Part shown: positions 14,247 through 22,711 of the stretch, one piece after another | Layout: the number at the start of each line of letters is the position of its first letter | Numbering within the stretch: the stretch's first letter is position 1 | Origin: Donghicola sp041224595 | GTDB lineage: Bacteria; Pseudomonadota; Alphaproteobacteria; Rhodobacterales; Rhodobacteraceae | Length of the DNA: 34,734 nt | Assembly: GCF_041224595.1 (NCBI RefSeq) | Contig: NZ_JBGFGN010000114.1 | Span: 1 to 34,734, forward strand | Reading direction: 5' to 3' | Program-made: the position numbers and the translations under genes | Notes under the pieces: generated by a model | The model's database searches: none | The model's input: the letters and a program-made list of their open reading frames with translations, nothing else | Told to the model about the DNA's origin: nothing

Positions 14247-16286
14247 ATGATGTCCAACGATCCTTTGCTCCAGCCGTTTCAGTTGAAACACCTTACGCTG
14301 AAAAGCCGTATCATGATCACCAGTCACGAACCGGCCTATCCCGAGGACGGAATGCCGAAAGAACGGTACCGTGCCTACCATCTGGAACGTGCGAAGGCCG
14401 GCGTGGCGCTGACCATGACCGCTGGCTCCGCGAGCGTTGCGCGGGACAGCCCGCCGGTGTTCAACAACATCCTTGCGTGGAAAGACGAGGTCGTTGGCCA
14501 CATGAAGCAGATGGTGGATGCCTGTCACGACCACGGCTGTGCGGTCATGATACAGCTCACCCATTTGGGGCGTCGGACACGTTGGGACAAGGCAGACTGG
14601 TTGCCGGTGGTGTCGGCAGGGCACCTCAGAGAGCCGGCACACCGCGCATTTCCGAAGCCCGCCGAAGATTGGGACATTGCGCGGATCATCGAGGATTACG
14701 CCGATGCGGCCGAACGGATGAAAGCGGCGGGTGTCGATGGGATAGAGCTTGAGTCCTATGGCCACCTGATGGAGCAGTTTTATTCCCCGCTGACCAATGA
14801 ACTGGATGGTCCGTACGGAGGGTCTTTGGACAATCGGTTGCGATTTGTGTGGGACGTGCTTGGGGCCATTCGCGAACGGTGCGGGTCAGAATTTATCGTT
14901 GGCATCCGCTATTCCGGAGATGAGGATCAGCCCGGCGGCTTGACCAAAGAAGACGGTATGACGATTTCCCAGCGGTTCAAGAACAGTGGGATGGTCGACT
15001 TCCTGAACGTGGTCAAAGGCCACATCGACACCGATCCGGGCCTGACGGATTTGATCCCGATCCAGGGGATGCGGAACGCGCCCCATCTTGATTTCGCGGG
15101 TGAAATCCGTGCTGCGACGGATTTTCCGACGTTCCACGCGGCCAAAATCCCCGATGTTGCCACGGCGCGGCACGCCGTTGCAGCGGGCAAAGTGGACATG
15201 GTGGGGATGACCCGTGCGCACATGGCCGATCCCCATCTGGTCCAAAAGATCATAGAAGGCCGCGAGGATGATATCCGCCCGTGTGTCGGGGCAAATTACT
15301 GTCTCGACAGAATTTATCAGGGCGGCATGGCGCTGTGCACCCACAACGCTTCGACCGGCCGAGAGGTCGAGCAACCCCACACCATCGCCCCTGCCAAGAC
15401 CAAGAAGCGGATCACCATCATCGGCGCAGGTGCAGCCGGAATGGAGGCTGCGCGTGTGAGTGCAGAGCGGGGGCATCATGACACTGTTTTTGAGGCCGCA
15501 GATCAACCCGGCGGCCAATTACGGCTGACCGCACAACAAGAGCGCCGCCGCGAGATGATTTCGATCATCGCATGGCGCTTTGAGCAGTGCACCAAGAGGG
15601 GCGTCGAATTCCGGTTCAATACCTATGCCGAACTGGATGACGTTCTGGCGACAAACCCTGATGAGGTGTTCATTGCCACAGGGGGATTGCCGCACACGGA
15701 CGTGCTGACCGAAGGCAATGATCGCGTCGTCTCCAGTTGGGATATCATCTCTGGCGACGTGAAACCCGGACAGAATGTGCTGGTGTTCGACGACGCAGGG
15801 GATCACGCGGGACTTCAGGCCGCGGATATGATCAGCGAGACAGGTGCACGGGTCGAGGTGGTAACGCCAGACCGCTCTTTTGCGCCAGAGGTTATGGCGA
15901 TGAACCTCGTGCCTTATATGCGGAACATGCAAGTGCGCGATGTGACCTTTACTGTGACGTGGCGGCTCAGGAAAGTTCTGAAAGAGGGCAACCAACTCAA
16001 GGCCGTTCTAGGATCGGATTACAGCGCTGTCGAACGCGCGCGGATTGTCGATCAGGTGGTCGTGAATCACGGGACGCGTCCTCTGGACGAGCTGTACTTT
16101 GAACTCAAACCGCTCTCCCGAAATCTGGGAGAGGTGGATTACGACGCGTTGGCAACAGGCGCCACGCAAGAGGTGATGCGCAATCCAGAAGGGGCGTTCC
16201 GAGTGTTCCGGATCGGCGATGCCGTCGCCGCGCGCAACACGCACGCGGCGATCTATGACGCCCTTCGTCTGGCGCGCGGACTGTAG
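14247..16286 (+). CDS. DgcA/TMADH-like iron-sulfur flavoprotein, probable N-demethylase
   Basis: 679 residues with the three-part design of trimethylamine dehydrogenase, 2,4-dienoyl-CoA reductase and DgcA. Residues 1-340 form an old-yellow-enzyme TIM barrel binding FMN (QLTHLGRR, GVDGIELESYGHLMEQFYSP, FIVGIRYS). A cluster region follows (Cys346, Cys352, Cys364), then FAD/NAD-type domains with IIGAGAAGMEAA (391-402). The second nucleotide motif is degenerate (VFDDAGDHAG). By overall character it fits demethylases for dimethylglycine or N-methylproline (stachydrine route); the exact substrate cannot be read from sequence. The second cluster cysteine of TMADH is Ala349 here. The divergent TetR gene and the palindrome upstream suggest substrate-induced expression. 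Confidence 0.8.
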   Translation: MMSNDPLLQPFQLKHLTLKSRIMITSHEPAYPEDGMPKERYRAYHLERAKAGVALTMTAGSASVARDSPPVFNNILAWKDEVVGHMKQMVDACHDHGCAVMIQLTHLGRRTRWDKADWLPVVSAGHLREPAHRAFPKPAEDWDIARIIEDYADAAERMKAAGVDGIELESYGHLMEQFYSPLTNELDGPYGGSLDNRLRFVWDVLGAIRERCGSEFIVGIRYSGDEDQPGGLTKEDGMTISQRFKNSGMVDFLNVVKGHIDTDPGLTDLIPIQGMRNAPHLDFAGEIRAATDFPTFHAAKIPDVATARHAVAAGKVDMVGMTRAHMADPHLVQKIIEGREDDIRPCVGANYCLDRIYQGGMALCTHNASTGREVEQPHTIAPAKTKKRITIIGAGAAGMEAARVSAERGHHDTVFEAADQPGGQLRLTAQQERRREMISIIAWRFEQCTKRGVEFRFNTYAELDDVLATNPDEVFIATGGLPHTDVLTEGNDRVVSSWDIISGDVKPGQNVLVFDDAGDHAGLQAADMISETGARVEVVTPDRSFAPEVMAMNLVPYMRNMQVRDVTFTVTWRLRKVLKEGNQLKAVLGSDYSAVERARIVDQVVVNHGTRPLDELYFELKPLSRNLGEVDYDALATGATQEVMRNPEGAFRVFRIGDAVAARNTHAAIYDALRLARGL

Positions 16287-16342
16287 GCTGGCGCTCAGGG
16301 ACGCCCTTCGTCTGGCGCGTGGACTGTAGGCCGGCGCTCAGG
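16258..16342. repeat. Tandem 43-bp duplication at convergent gene ends
   Basis: Positions 16258-16300 are repeated at 16301-16342 with two differences (C to T and T to C). The unit holds the last codons and stop of the flavoprotein gene plus 14 following bases. The second copy overlaps the stop of the molybdenum hydroxylase large subunit on the other strand (16338-16340). Confidence 0.9.
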
Positions 16343-18587
16343 CGAAATCGATATGGCGGTTCAGGGGCAGTTCCCTGATCCGCTGACCCGTCGCTGCAAA
16401 AATCGCATTCGCCAATGCAGGTGCGGCAGGAGGCACGCCAGGTTCGCCGACGCCGCGGATACGGCTGCCATGGGTCAAGGCTGTGACCTGAATCTCAGGT
16501 ACCTGATAGAGGCGTAGGCCGGTGTAGCTGTCAAAATTGCTTTGTTCTGGCGCGTGGCCTGAGTAGGTGAGTTCGCAATTCATCGCATGGCCAAGCCCGA
16601 ACAAAACGCCGCCCGTGACTTGTGCCTCCAGGTTCAGCGGATCCAAAACTTCGCCGACATCGACGGCGACGAAAACACGGTCCAGTTTGATGCCTGCATC
16701 TGTCAGCGTCACGTCCACGACCTGCGCACAGGGCACGCCAAAGGACATACAGAACGCCACTCCGCGTCCTTTGTTATAGCCCAGATCAGGGCCGTCCCAG
16801 CCGCACATCTCTCCGACAGTTTCCAGAACTTTGCGAGAGGTGTCGTTCATGCACAGCCGAATGCGCTCGGCCAAAGGATCGGCACCTGCCGCGTGGATCA
16901 GCTCGTCTAGCAGGCAGTCATGGAAGAACCCGTTGGTCGAAGCGCCAACGGAGCGCCAAGATGACACGGGTACCATATCGGGGGCGCGGTAGCCCGTGAC
17001 CCGATAGTTCGGAATGGCGTAGGGTTGGTCCCATGATCCGGTTGTGATCGTCGCATCCGGTCCGGGAGCTGTCATTCCAGAAAGCCGGTTCAACCAGCCC
17101 GGTGTCATCGCAGATTGTGCAACTGACAGATCCAGACTGTGAACATGCCCTTGTTCCGTGCGGCCGCGACCACGGGCGACCGCGGCCGGACGCGGATAGT
17201 CGTGGGTCATGTCTTCTTCGCGGCTCCAGACAAGTTTAACCGGCGTGCCCTTCAGGGAGATCGCGATCTCGACGGCCTGTTCTACTTGGGTCATCTCAAG
17301 CCGATGCCCGAAACTGCCACCCATCTTCGCGACATGGACATGAACGCGGTCTGCGGGCAGGCCCGTCATCTCGGCGGCGCGGTTCCGTATGAACAGGGGG
17401 ATCTGAGTGCCCACCCAGATATCGCAGTCCGTTTCGCTCACATGGACCAAGGCATTCATGGGTTCCATCGGCGCGTGTGCCAGATAGGGCACCCGATATG
17501 TGACCTCGACCTCGGCTCCATCTTCGAGGGCCGCCTCCACATCGCCGTCGTCACGTTGGCGATGATCAAAGCTGTCTTTTGATCCAAGTGCGGCTTCGAG
17601 CGCCTCGAACATCCGTTCAGAGCTTTCGGGGAACGGTGCGGGGCCCCACTTGATGTCCAGCGCATTCGCCCCCTGAAAGGCGCTCCAGGTATTTTCGGCG
17701 ACAACAGCGACAGCGCTGTGGATAGGAATGATGTCGCGCACGCCCGGAACTTTGCGGGCTTGGGTGGCGTCCAGCCGAGTGATCCCGCCGCCGATACCCG
17801 GGTTGGCGCGCACGGTCGCGTAGACCATCCCTTCTTGGTGCAGGTCGATGCCGTAGGTCTCGGTACCGGTGCATTTTGCGACCATATCAAGACGCGGGCG
17901 CTCGGCCCCTAGGGTCTTCCATGTGCTTGCCGGGCGCAGCTCTACTTCTGTAATGGGGTCTAGATCTGCCGCATCCCCAGCGAGGTCGGTATATGGAATA
18001 CGGCTACCATCCGGAAGAACGACCTCCCCATTCTCGGTCGTCAGGTCGTGGCGTTTAAGGCCGGCACGTCTTGCAGCCGCTTCTTTCAGCGTCTCCCGCG
18101 CGACTGCGCCGGCGAGCCGAAGTTTATCGTAGCTGTCCGGAACGGTGGAAGAGCCACCGGTAATCTGGATCTCGAATAGTTTGGCGGGGATCGACATAAA
18201 GGACCGCACGGTTTCGGCCATTGTGCTGTGATCGTAGGCGGGGAACGGCACCCCTTCGGCAAGTACGGCAGCGTTGTAGTAGGCAGGTCCGGGGGTGCCC
18301 GGCGTGATCGTCGCTGTCGCTGGGTCGATGTCCAGTTCCTCGGCGATGAGGTCGGCTTGGATAGAGTACGCCCCCTGCCCCATATCTGCGCGTGGCGTAA
18401 TCAGTGTAATCCCGTTTTCCGTGATCTTGATGTAGGGCGTGATTGCCGCCTCGCCCTCTTGCAGGTTCTCCAAGAGCGGGTTCGGGATGTCGCGCCGCAC
18501 CAGATAAGCCCCGAACGCCACGCCACCGCCCACCGCAGCAGAGCCTATCAGAAATGCGCGGCGGGTTATTGTCTTGAGCTTGCCCAT
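16338..18587 (-). CDS. Molybdenum hydroxylase large subunit, IorB-like, Tat-exported
   Basis: 749 residues of the xanthine dehydrogenase family, molybdopterin-binding subunit, isoquinoline 1-oxidoreductase beta (IorB) type. A twin-arginine signal is at the start: TITRRAFLIGSAAVGGGVAFG (Arg9-Arg10), so the folded holoenzyme should go to the periplasm. Cofactor motifs are LITPRADMGQGAYSIQADLIAEEL, KMGGSFGHRLEMTQVEQA, SWRSVGASTNGFFHDC and, near the end, GVGEPGVPPAAPALANAI with the expected catalytic Glu. No FAD subunit gene is present; IorAB-type enzymes pass electrons to cytochromes instead. The ATG at 18587 overlaps the stop of the 2Fe-2S subunit gene by one base (TGATG), which indicates translational coupling. 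The substrate is unknown: an aldehyde or N-heterocycle. Confidence 0.88.
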   Translation of the reverse strand: MGKLKTITRRAFLIGSAAVGGGVAFGAYLVRRDIPNPLLENLQEGEAAITPYIKITENGITLITPRADMGQGAYSIQADLIAEELDIDPATATITPGTPGPAYYNAAVLAEGVPFPAYDHSTMAETVRSFMSIPAKLFEIQITGGSSTVPDSYDKLRLAGAVARETLKEAAARRAGLKRHDLTTENGEVVLPDGSRIPYTDLAGDAADLDPITEVELRPASTWKTLGAERPRLDMVAKCTGTETYGIDLHQEGMVYATVRANPGIGGGITRLDATQARKVPGVRDIIPIHSAVAVVAENTWSAFQGANALDIKWGPAPFPESSERMFEALEAALGSKDSFDHRQRDDGDVEAALEDGAEVEVTYRVPYLAHAPMEPMNALVHVSETDCDIWVGTQIPLFIRNRAAEMTGLPADRVHVHVAKMGGSFGHRLEMTQVEQAVEIAISLKGTPVKLVWSREEDMTHDYPRPAAVARGRGRTEQGHVHSLDLSVAQSAMTPGWLNRLSGMTAPGPDATITTGSWDQPYAIPNYRVTGYRAPDMVPVSSWRSVGASTNGFFHDCLLDELIHAAGADPLAERIRLCMNDTSRKVLETVGEMCGWDGPDLGYNKGRGVAFCMSFGVPCAQVVDVTLTDAGIKLDRVFVAVDVGEVLDPLNLEAQVTGGVLFGLGHAMNCELTYSGHAPEQSNFDSYTGLRLYQVPEIQVTALTHGSRIRGVGEPGVPPAAPALANAIFAATGQRIRELPLNRHIDFA

Positions 18588-19054
18588 CAGCGGCCTCCTG
18601 TCTTGGCTGTGGCGCGATGGATGGCGGCACGGATACGCGGGTAGGTCGCGCAGCGGCACAGATTGCCCGACATGGCGTCGTCAATCTCGGCATCGGTGGG
18701 GACAGGAATGTCCCGCAGCAATGCCGCGGCCTGCATGATCTGGCCCGACTGGCAGTAGCCGCATTGCGCTACCTGCATCTCGATCCAAGCATCTTGCACG
18801 GGATGCGGGGCTTCTGGGGTGCCAAGACCTTCGATTGTCGTGATTTCTGCACCCTCTAGGGCATATGCACCGATCTGACAGGACCGTACAGCTTCGCCGT
18901 TGAAATGCACTGTGCAGGCGCCGCACTGTGCAATGCCGCAGCCGTATTTTGTGCCGGTCATCCCCAGAATGTCCCGTAAAATCCACAGCAGTGGCATGTC
19001 TTCGGGCACGTCCACTTCTTGCGTTTGGCCATTGACGATAAAGCTGGCTTTCAT
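18587..19054 (-). CDS. 2Fe-2S subunit of molybdenum hydroxylase (IorA-like)
   Basis: 155 residues with two 2Fe-2S clusters. The plant-ferredoxin cluster uses Cys39, Cys44, Cys47 and Cys59 (YGCGIAQCGACTVHFNG); the second uses Cys98, Cys101, Cys133 and Cys135 (QCGYCQSGQ and NLCRCATYPRI). This is the standard small electron-transfer subunit of two- or three-subunit molybdenum hydroxylases. It has no signal peptide and would be carried to the periplasm with the Tat-tagged large subunit. AAGG stands about 7 nt before the ATG. It is the first gene of a two-gene operon; the 276 bp between it and the N-ATPase operon contain the promoters of both. Confidence 0.93.
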   Translation of the reverse strand: MKASFIVNGQTQEVDVPEDMPLLWILRDILGMTGTKYGCGIAQCGACTVHFNGEAVRSCQIGAYALEGAEITTIEGLGTPEAPHPVQDAWIEMQVAQCGYCQSGQIMQAAALLRDIPVPTDAEIDDAMSGNLCRCATYPRIRAAIHRATAKTGGR

Positions 19055-19268
19055 GGCGGGCCTTTCTGAAATGCGTCTCTGGCCGTAACCAGATCATCTT
19101 TTTGACAGGCTATGCGAGCAGGACTTTGCGTCAAGAGGGCCCGAGTCTTTGCAGATGGATCGCTCTTTGTCCTGTCTGGCCGTGTCTCGCTGGAACTTGC
19201 GGCAGCGCACGGAAATGTGAGGCGGGCAAGATGCCGTTTTCCGGCTTTGGCGGCCAGAGTTTGACACG

Positions 19269-19295
19269 GATCATGAAAAACACCTCCCCATGATC
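19269..19295. promoter_or_regulatory. Inverted repeat before the N-ATPase operon
   Basis: GATCATG (19269-19275) and CATGATC (19289-19295) form a perfect 7-bp inverted repeat with 13 bp between the arms, 36 bp before atpD. It could be an operator or a leader hairpin. TTGACA stands just before it (19261), but no matching -10 box is seen at normal spacing. Confidence 0.35.
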
Positions 19296-19330
19296 ATAGC
19301 ACTAAAGCGACTCAGCTTTGGAAACCTTCT

Positions 19331-20755
19331 ATGGACGACGTGCTTTCACACTCTGGCAAAGTCTTGGCCGTCCGCGGCGCGGTGGTCGATGTGACGTTCG
19401 CTTCGGGCGACATTCCGGCGATCAAAGATGCGCTGCGGATCGATACCTCTGACGCAGCATTGGTGCTCGAGGTCCAAGCGCAGCTTGACGCGCGGACGGT
19501 GCGCGCGATCGCCTTGCAGTCGACGGCGGGGTTGCGCCGCGGCACATCTGTTGCAGCCATCGGTGGGCCGATCGAAGTGCCCGTAGGCGATGCGGTCTTG
19601 GGGCGTTTGCTGGATGTGATGGGCAATGCGGGTGACGGCAAAGGTCCGGTGGCCGAGCAGGCACCGCACCGCGGTATCCACCAAGCACCTGCCCCCCTGC
19701 ACAGCCGCGCGGCCCCATCAGAACTGTTTCACACGGGGATCAAGGTCATTGATCTGCTCACCCCGCTTGCCCAAGGCGGCAAGGCAGCGATGTTCGGCGG
19801 GGCAGGCGTTGGGAAAACCGTATTGGTGATGGAGTTGATCCACGCCATGGTGTCTGGCTACAACGGCATTTCGGTGTTCTCAGGCATTGGCGAGCGGTCG
19901 CGAGAAGGCCACGAGATGCTCCTTGAAATGACCGAAGCTGGCGTTTTGGACCAAACGGTACTGGTCTACGGGCAAATGAACGAACCCCCCGGCGCACGTT
20001 GGCGTGTTCCCATGACCGCCCTGACGATAGCCGAACATTTTCGGGATCAGGACTGCCGGAATGTCCTTTTGCTGATGGATAATGTTTTCCGGTTCGTTCA
20101 GGCCGGGGCCGAGGTGTCCGGACTGTTGGGGCGGCTTCCAAGCCGCGTGGGCTATCAACCAACCCTCGCGACCGAAGTCGCGCAGTTGCAAGAGCGGATT
20201 TCTTCTGGACCAGAGGCTTCGGTCACAGCCATCGAGGCTGTTTACGTACCGGCTGATGACTTCACCGATCCTGCCGTAATCGCTATCGCGGGCCACGTGG
20301 ATTCGATGGTGGTGCTGTCCCGTGCCATGGCGGCAGATGGGATGTACCCGGCTGTTGATCCAATTGCCTCCTCTTCAGTGCTTCTCGATCCCCTGATCGT
20401 TGGCCAAGAGCACGTGGATGTTGCAAACGAGGTCCGACGAGCCATCGAACACTACCGCGAGCTTCAGGATGTCATCTCGTTGCTCGGGATGGAGGAGTTG
20501 GGCCGCGAGGATCGCCAGATGGTCGAGCGTGCTCGGCGGTTGCAACGGTTTTTGACACAGCCTTTCGCTGTGACAGAGGCAATGACGGGCATTCCGGGGC
20601 GTTCGGTCGCGCGAGAAGACACCATCGCGGGATGCCGTGCCATTCTGGATGGTGTTGCAGATGACTGGGACGAAGCCTCTCTTTACCTGATCGGCGGCTT
20701 GGACGAGGCCCGTGCCAAGGAAGAGGCCGCAGCGCACCGCGAGGCACACGCATGA
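19331..20755 (+). CDS. atpD: N-ATPase beta subunit (catalytic)
   Basis: 474 residues. The catalytic nucleotide site is intact: Walker A GGAGVGKT (156-163), the catalytic Glu in GERSREG (187-193), Walker B-type LLLMDNVFRF (Asp250), and GYQPTLATEVAQLQERI. Compared with housekeeping beta subunits it carries many substitutions (SGIGERSREG for AGVGERTREG, LLLMDNVFRF for LLFIDNIFRF), typical of N-type ATPases. It is the first gene of the operon, which is the N-ATPase gene order and not that of the usual F-ATPase. The next gene starts inside its stop (ATGA). N-ATPases are thought to pump ions out at the cost of ATP, beside a normal F-ATPase. Confidence 0.95.
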   Translation: MDDVLSHSGKVLAVRGAVVDVTFASGDIPAIKDALRIDTSDAALVLEVQAQLDARTVRAIALQSTAGLRRGTSVAAIGGPIEVPVGDAVLGRLLDVMGNAGDGKGPVAEQAPHRGIHQAPAPLHSRAAPSELFHTGIKVIDLLTPLAQGGKAAMFGGAGVGKTVLVMELIHAMVSGYNGISVFSGIGERSREGHEMLLEMTEAGVLDQTVLVYGQMNEPPGARWRVPMTALTIAEHFRDQDCRNVLLLMDNVFRFVQAGAEVSGLLGRLPSRVGYQPTLATEVAQLQERISSGPEASVTAIEAVYVPADDFTDPAVIAIAGHVDSMVVLSRAMAADGMYPAVDPIASSSVLLDPLIVGQEHVDVANEVRRAIEHYRELQDVISLLGMEELGREDRQMVERARRLQRFLTQPFAVTEAMTGIPGRSVAREDTIAGCRAILDGVADDWDEASLYLIGGLDEARAKEEAAAHREAHA

Positions 20756-21219
20756 GAGGGCTGGCGCTGACCATCGTGACCCCGCTTGCGACTTTGCTGG
20801 ACGCAGAGCCCGTGGTGGCGATCCGTGCCGAAGACAGGTCGGGCGGCTTTGGCATTTTAGCGGGCCATACGGATTTTCTGACGGCCCTTCCCTCTTCCGT
20901 ACTGCGCTGGCGGCTGACAAGCGGCCAAGAGTATTTCTGTGCGGTTCGTGCTGGACTGCTGCGTGCAGAGGGCGGGGACAAAGTCACGGTCGCCTGTCGC
21001 GAAGGTATCTTGAGTACTGATCTTGAAGATTTGCAGCGCCAGGTCGTGCAGGAGAGGCAAAAAGAGGCAGATCGCCAGCGACGCGAACGCGTCGAAGATA
21101 CACAGATGCACACAAGAACGGTTCGCCAACTGATGCGGGCGTTTCACCCAGATCGAGGGTCGGGACTGGTGCATCCCCCTGCGATCGCTTTCGAAACGGA
21201 GGCGACCGATGGTGCGTGA
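20752..21219 (+). CDS. atpC: N-ATPase epsilon subunit
   Basis: 155 residues. It has the beta-sandwich domain of epsilon subunits: LTIVTPLATLLDAEPVVAIRAEDRSGGFGILAGHTDFLTALPSSVLRW, with the family's GxFGILxxHxD core. A helical, charged C-terminal part follows (LEDLQRQVVQERQKEADRQRRERVED), where the inhibitory helices normally lie, and a tail of about 40 residues with no clear match. It couples gamma to the c-ring in the rotor. The gene overlaps atpD by 4 bases and the next gene by 11 bases. Confidence 0.92.
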   Translation: MRGLALTIVTPLATLLDAEPVVAIRAEDRSGGFGILAGHTDFLTALPSSVLRWRLTSGQEYFCAVRAGLLRAEGGDKVTVACREGILSTDLEDLQRQVVQERQKEADRQRRERVEDTQMHTRTVRQLMRAFHPDRGSGLVHPPAIAFETEATDGA

Positions 21220-21490
21220 CCGCCCCAAAGATCATGTCGCAGACGCTGCGCAACGTGCGGCTCTTCGCGCGCGCATGTGCCAAGACACGCCCGAGCCTTC
21301 GGTTGCCGCGCGGCTTGGGCAGATCGGTATTCTGGGTTGGCTTGTTGTGATGCCCATCCTGATCGGGATCGTTCTTGGGCGGTTGGCCGACCGAGCTGCC
21401 GACAGCGGCATCTTCTTTAGCGCTCCTGCAATCTTCATCGGTGCAGGGATCGGTCTGCATGCAGCTTGGAAGTGGATGAACCGGCAATGA
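21209..21490 (+). CDS. atpQ: N-ATPase subunit AtpQ (AtpI-like)
   Basis: 93 residues, a small membrane protein related to AtpI/ATPase gene 1. An N-terminal charged stretch of about 37 residues is followed by two hydrophobic helices: GILGWLVVMPILIGIVLGRLAD (40-61) and IFFSAPAIFIGAGIGLHAAW (68-87), with the GRLAD turn typical of the family. In N-ATPase operons this position between epsilon and AtpR is constant; it probably helps assemble the c-ring. The start overlaps atpC by 11 bases, and the stop overlaps atpR (ATGA). Confidence 0.88.
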   Translation: MVRDRPKDHVADAAQRAALRARMCQDTPEPSVAARLGQIGILGWLVVMPILIGIVLGRLADRAADSGIFFSAPAIFIGAGIGLHAAWKWMNRQ

Positions 21491-21756
21491 CGGAATTGGT
21501 GCTCTCGATCGTGTTCGGTGGACTCGCAGGCGTCCTACTTGGAATGGTGCATTTCTATAGCCTTGGCCGCGTGGTGGAAATGCTGGTCCACGGACCCGCC
21601 GGGTTGGGACTGCTGCTACAGCTGTTCCGTTTCGCTGTCCTTGGCGCTGGTCTTTACGGGATCGCACAGCTGGGGCCCCTGCCTTTGATTTGCGCTGCTG
21701 CCGGAGTGGTGCTTGCGCGCAGTTTGGTCCTGCGCCAGACCGATGGGCGGGTCTGA
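21487..21756 (+). CDS. atpR: N-ATPase subunit AtpR
   Basis: 89 residues, nearly all membrane-embedded: hydrophobic segments at about 4-25, 43-60 and 64-80. AtpR is specific to N-type ATPases and its presence, directly after AtpQ, is the strongest sign that this is such an operon. Its role is not settled; contact with the c-ring through charged residues in the membrane has been suggested. Arg45 lies inside the second hydrophobic segment (LLLQLFRFAVLGAGLYG). The ATG at 21487 is chosen because it overlaps the preceding stop by ATGA. Its stop shares a base with the start of atpB (TGATG). Confidence 0.88.
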   Translation: MTELVLSIVFGGLAGVLLGMVHFYSLGRVVEMLVHGPAGLGLLLQLFRFAVLGAGLYGIAQLGPLPLICAAAGVVLARSLVLRQTDGRV

Positions 21757-22454
21757 TGGAGAACCCGCTCATCACTGACCCAGTGTTCTTTATTGGGCGT
21801 GTTCCGATCACTGCGCCGGTGCTCGGAACGTGGGCGATCATGGCGGTTCTGATGATCGCGTCTTTGTGGTTGCGCAGCCGCCTGAAACCCCAACCTGACC
21901 TCGCTCAGACTGTGGCAGAGGTGCTGGTCGCAACTCTCGATGGACAAATCAGCGACACGATGCGCCGCGACCCGGCGCCCTATCGATCTTTGATCGGGGC
22001 GATCTTTGTCTTTGTTCTGGTGGCAAACTGGTCTTCCCTCGTTCCGGGGATGGAACCGCCCACCGCGCATATTGAAACCGATGCCGCGCTGGCGCTCATT
22101 GTTTTTGTTGCGACGGTCTATTTCGGCATAAAGACCCAAGGCATTGGCCGGTATTTGGCCAGTTTCGCAGAACCCAGTTGGGTGATGATCCCGCTCAACA
22201 TTGTTGAGCAGATCACCCGGACCTTTTCCCTGATCGTGCGCCTCTTTGGCAATGTCATGAGCGGTGTTTTCGTGATCGGAATTGTGTTGTCGCTGGCGGG
22301 CTTGTTCCTGCCCATTCCACTCATGGCGCTGGATCTACTGACCGGCGCCGTTCAGGCCTACATTTTTGCAGTGCTCGCCACTGTCTTCATCGGCTCTGCG
22401 GTTGAGGGTGGTCACGCCCCTGCCGCTGCTGAAAAACAGGAGTCCTCCTCATGA
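21756..22454 (+). CDS. atpB: N-ATPase a subunit (ion channel stator)
   Basis: 232 residues with about five to six membrane helices. The essential Arg of the a subunit is Arg162 in SLIVRLFGNVMSG. The front region FVFVLVANWSSLVPGMEPPTAHIETDAALALIVFVA matches the family pattern of NWxxxxPG and PTA. Together with the c-ring it forms the two ion half-channels. The ATG at 21756 shares its first base with the stop of atpR; the frame is open earlier only as a shadow of atpR. The stop overlaps atpE by ATGA. Confidence 0.95.
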   Translation: MENPLITDPVFFIGRVPITAPVLGTWAIMAVLMIASLWLRSRLKPQPDLAQTVAEVLVATLDGQISDTMRRDPAPYRSLIGAIFVFVLVANWSSLVPGMEPPTAHIETDAALALIVFVATVYFGIKTQGIGRYLASFAEPSWVMIPLNIVEQITRTFSLIVRLFGNVMSGVFVIGIVLSLAGLFLPIPLMALDLLTGAVQAYIFAVLATVFIGSAVEGGHAPAAAEKQESSS

Positions 22455-22699
22455 CCGCTGATCTTGTCGAAGTCGTTTCCATCCTGTCCGCAGCCGTGGC
22501 TGTCGGATTTGGTGCCTTGGGGCCTGCTTTGGCCGAAGGCCGCGCCGTCGCCGCCGCGATGGAGGCCATCGCCCGTCAGCCCGAAGCCGCAGGCACCCTG
22601 AGCCGCACTCTTTTTGTTGGCCTTGCGATGATCGAAACGACTGCGATTTATGCACTTGTTGTGGCGCTGCTTGTGCTGTTTGCAAATCCCTTTGTCTGA
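22451..22699 (+). CDS. atpE: N-ATPase c subunit (rotor ring)
   Basis: 82 residues, a two-helix hairpin with the loop ARQPEA (41-46). Helix 2 carries the ion-binding IETTAIYAL with Glu62, Thr63, Thr64 and Tyr67, close to the ESTGIY set of sodium-binding rings such as Ilyobacter. In helix 1 Glu29 stands at the place of Ilyobacter Gln32, so the site has two carboxylates. Two-carboxylate sites occur in N-ATPases; as I recall, the Burkholderia pseudomallei N-type c-ring (17 subunits) was reported to be proton-specific. The coupling ion here cannot be decided by sequence alone. The start overlaps atpB; the next gene follows after 12 bases. Confidence 0.95.
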   Translation: MTADLVEVVSILSAAVAVGFGALGPALAEGRAVAAAMEAIARQPEAAGTLSRTLFVGLAMIETTAIYALVVALLVLFANPFV

Positions 22700-22711
22700 T
22701 TGGGGCGTGGC

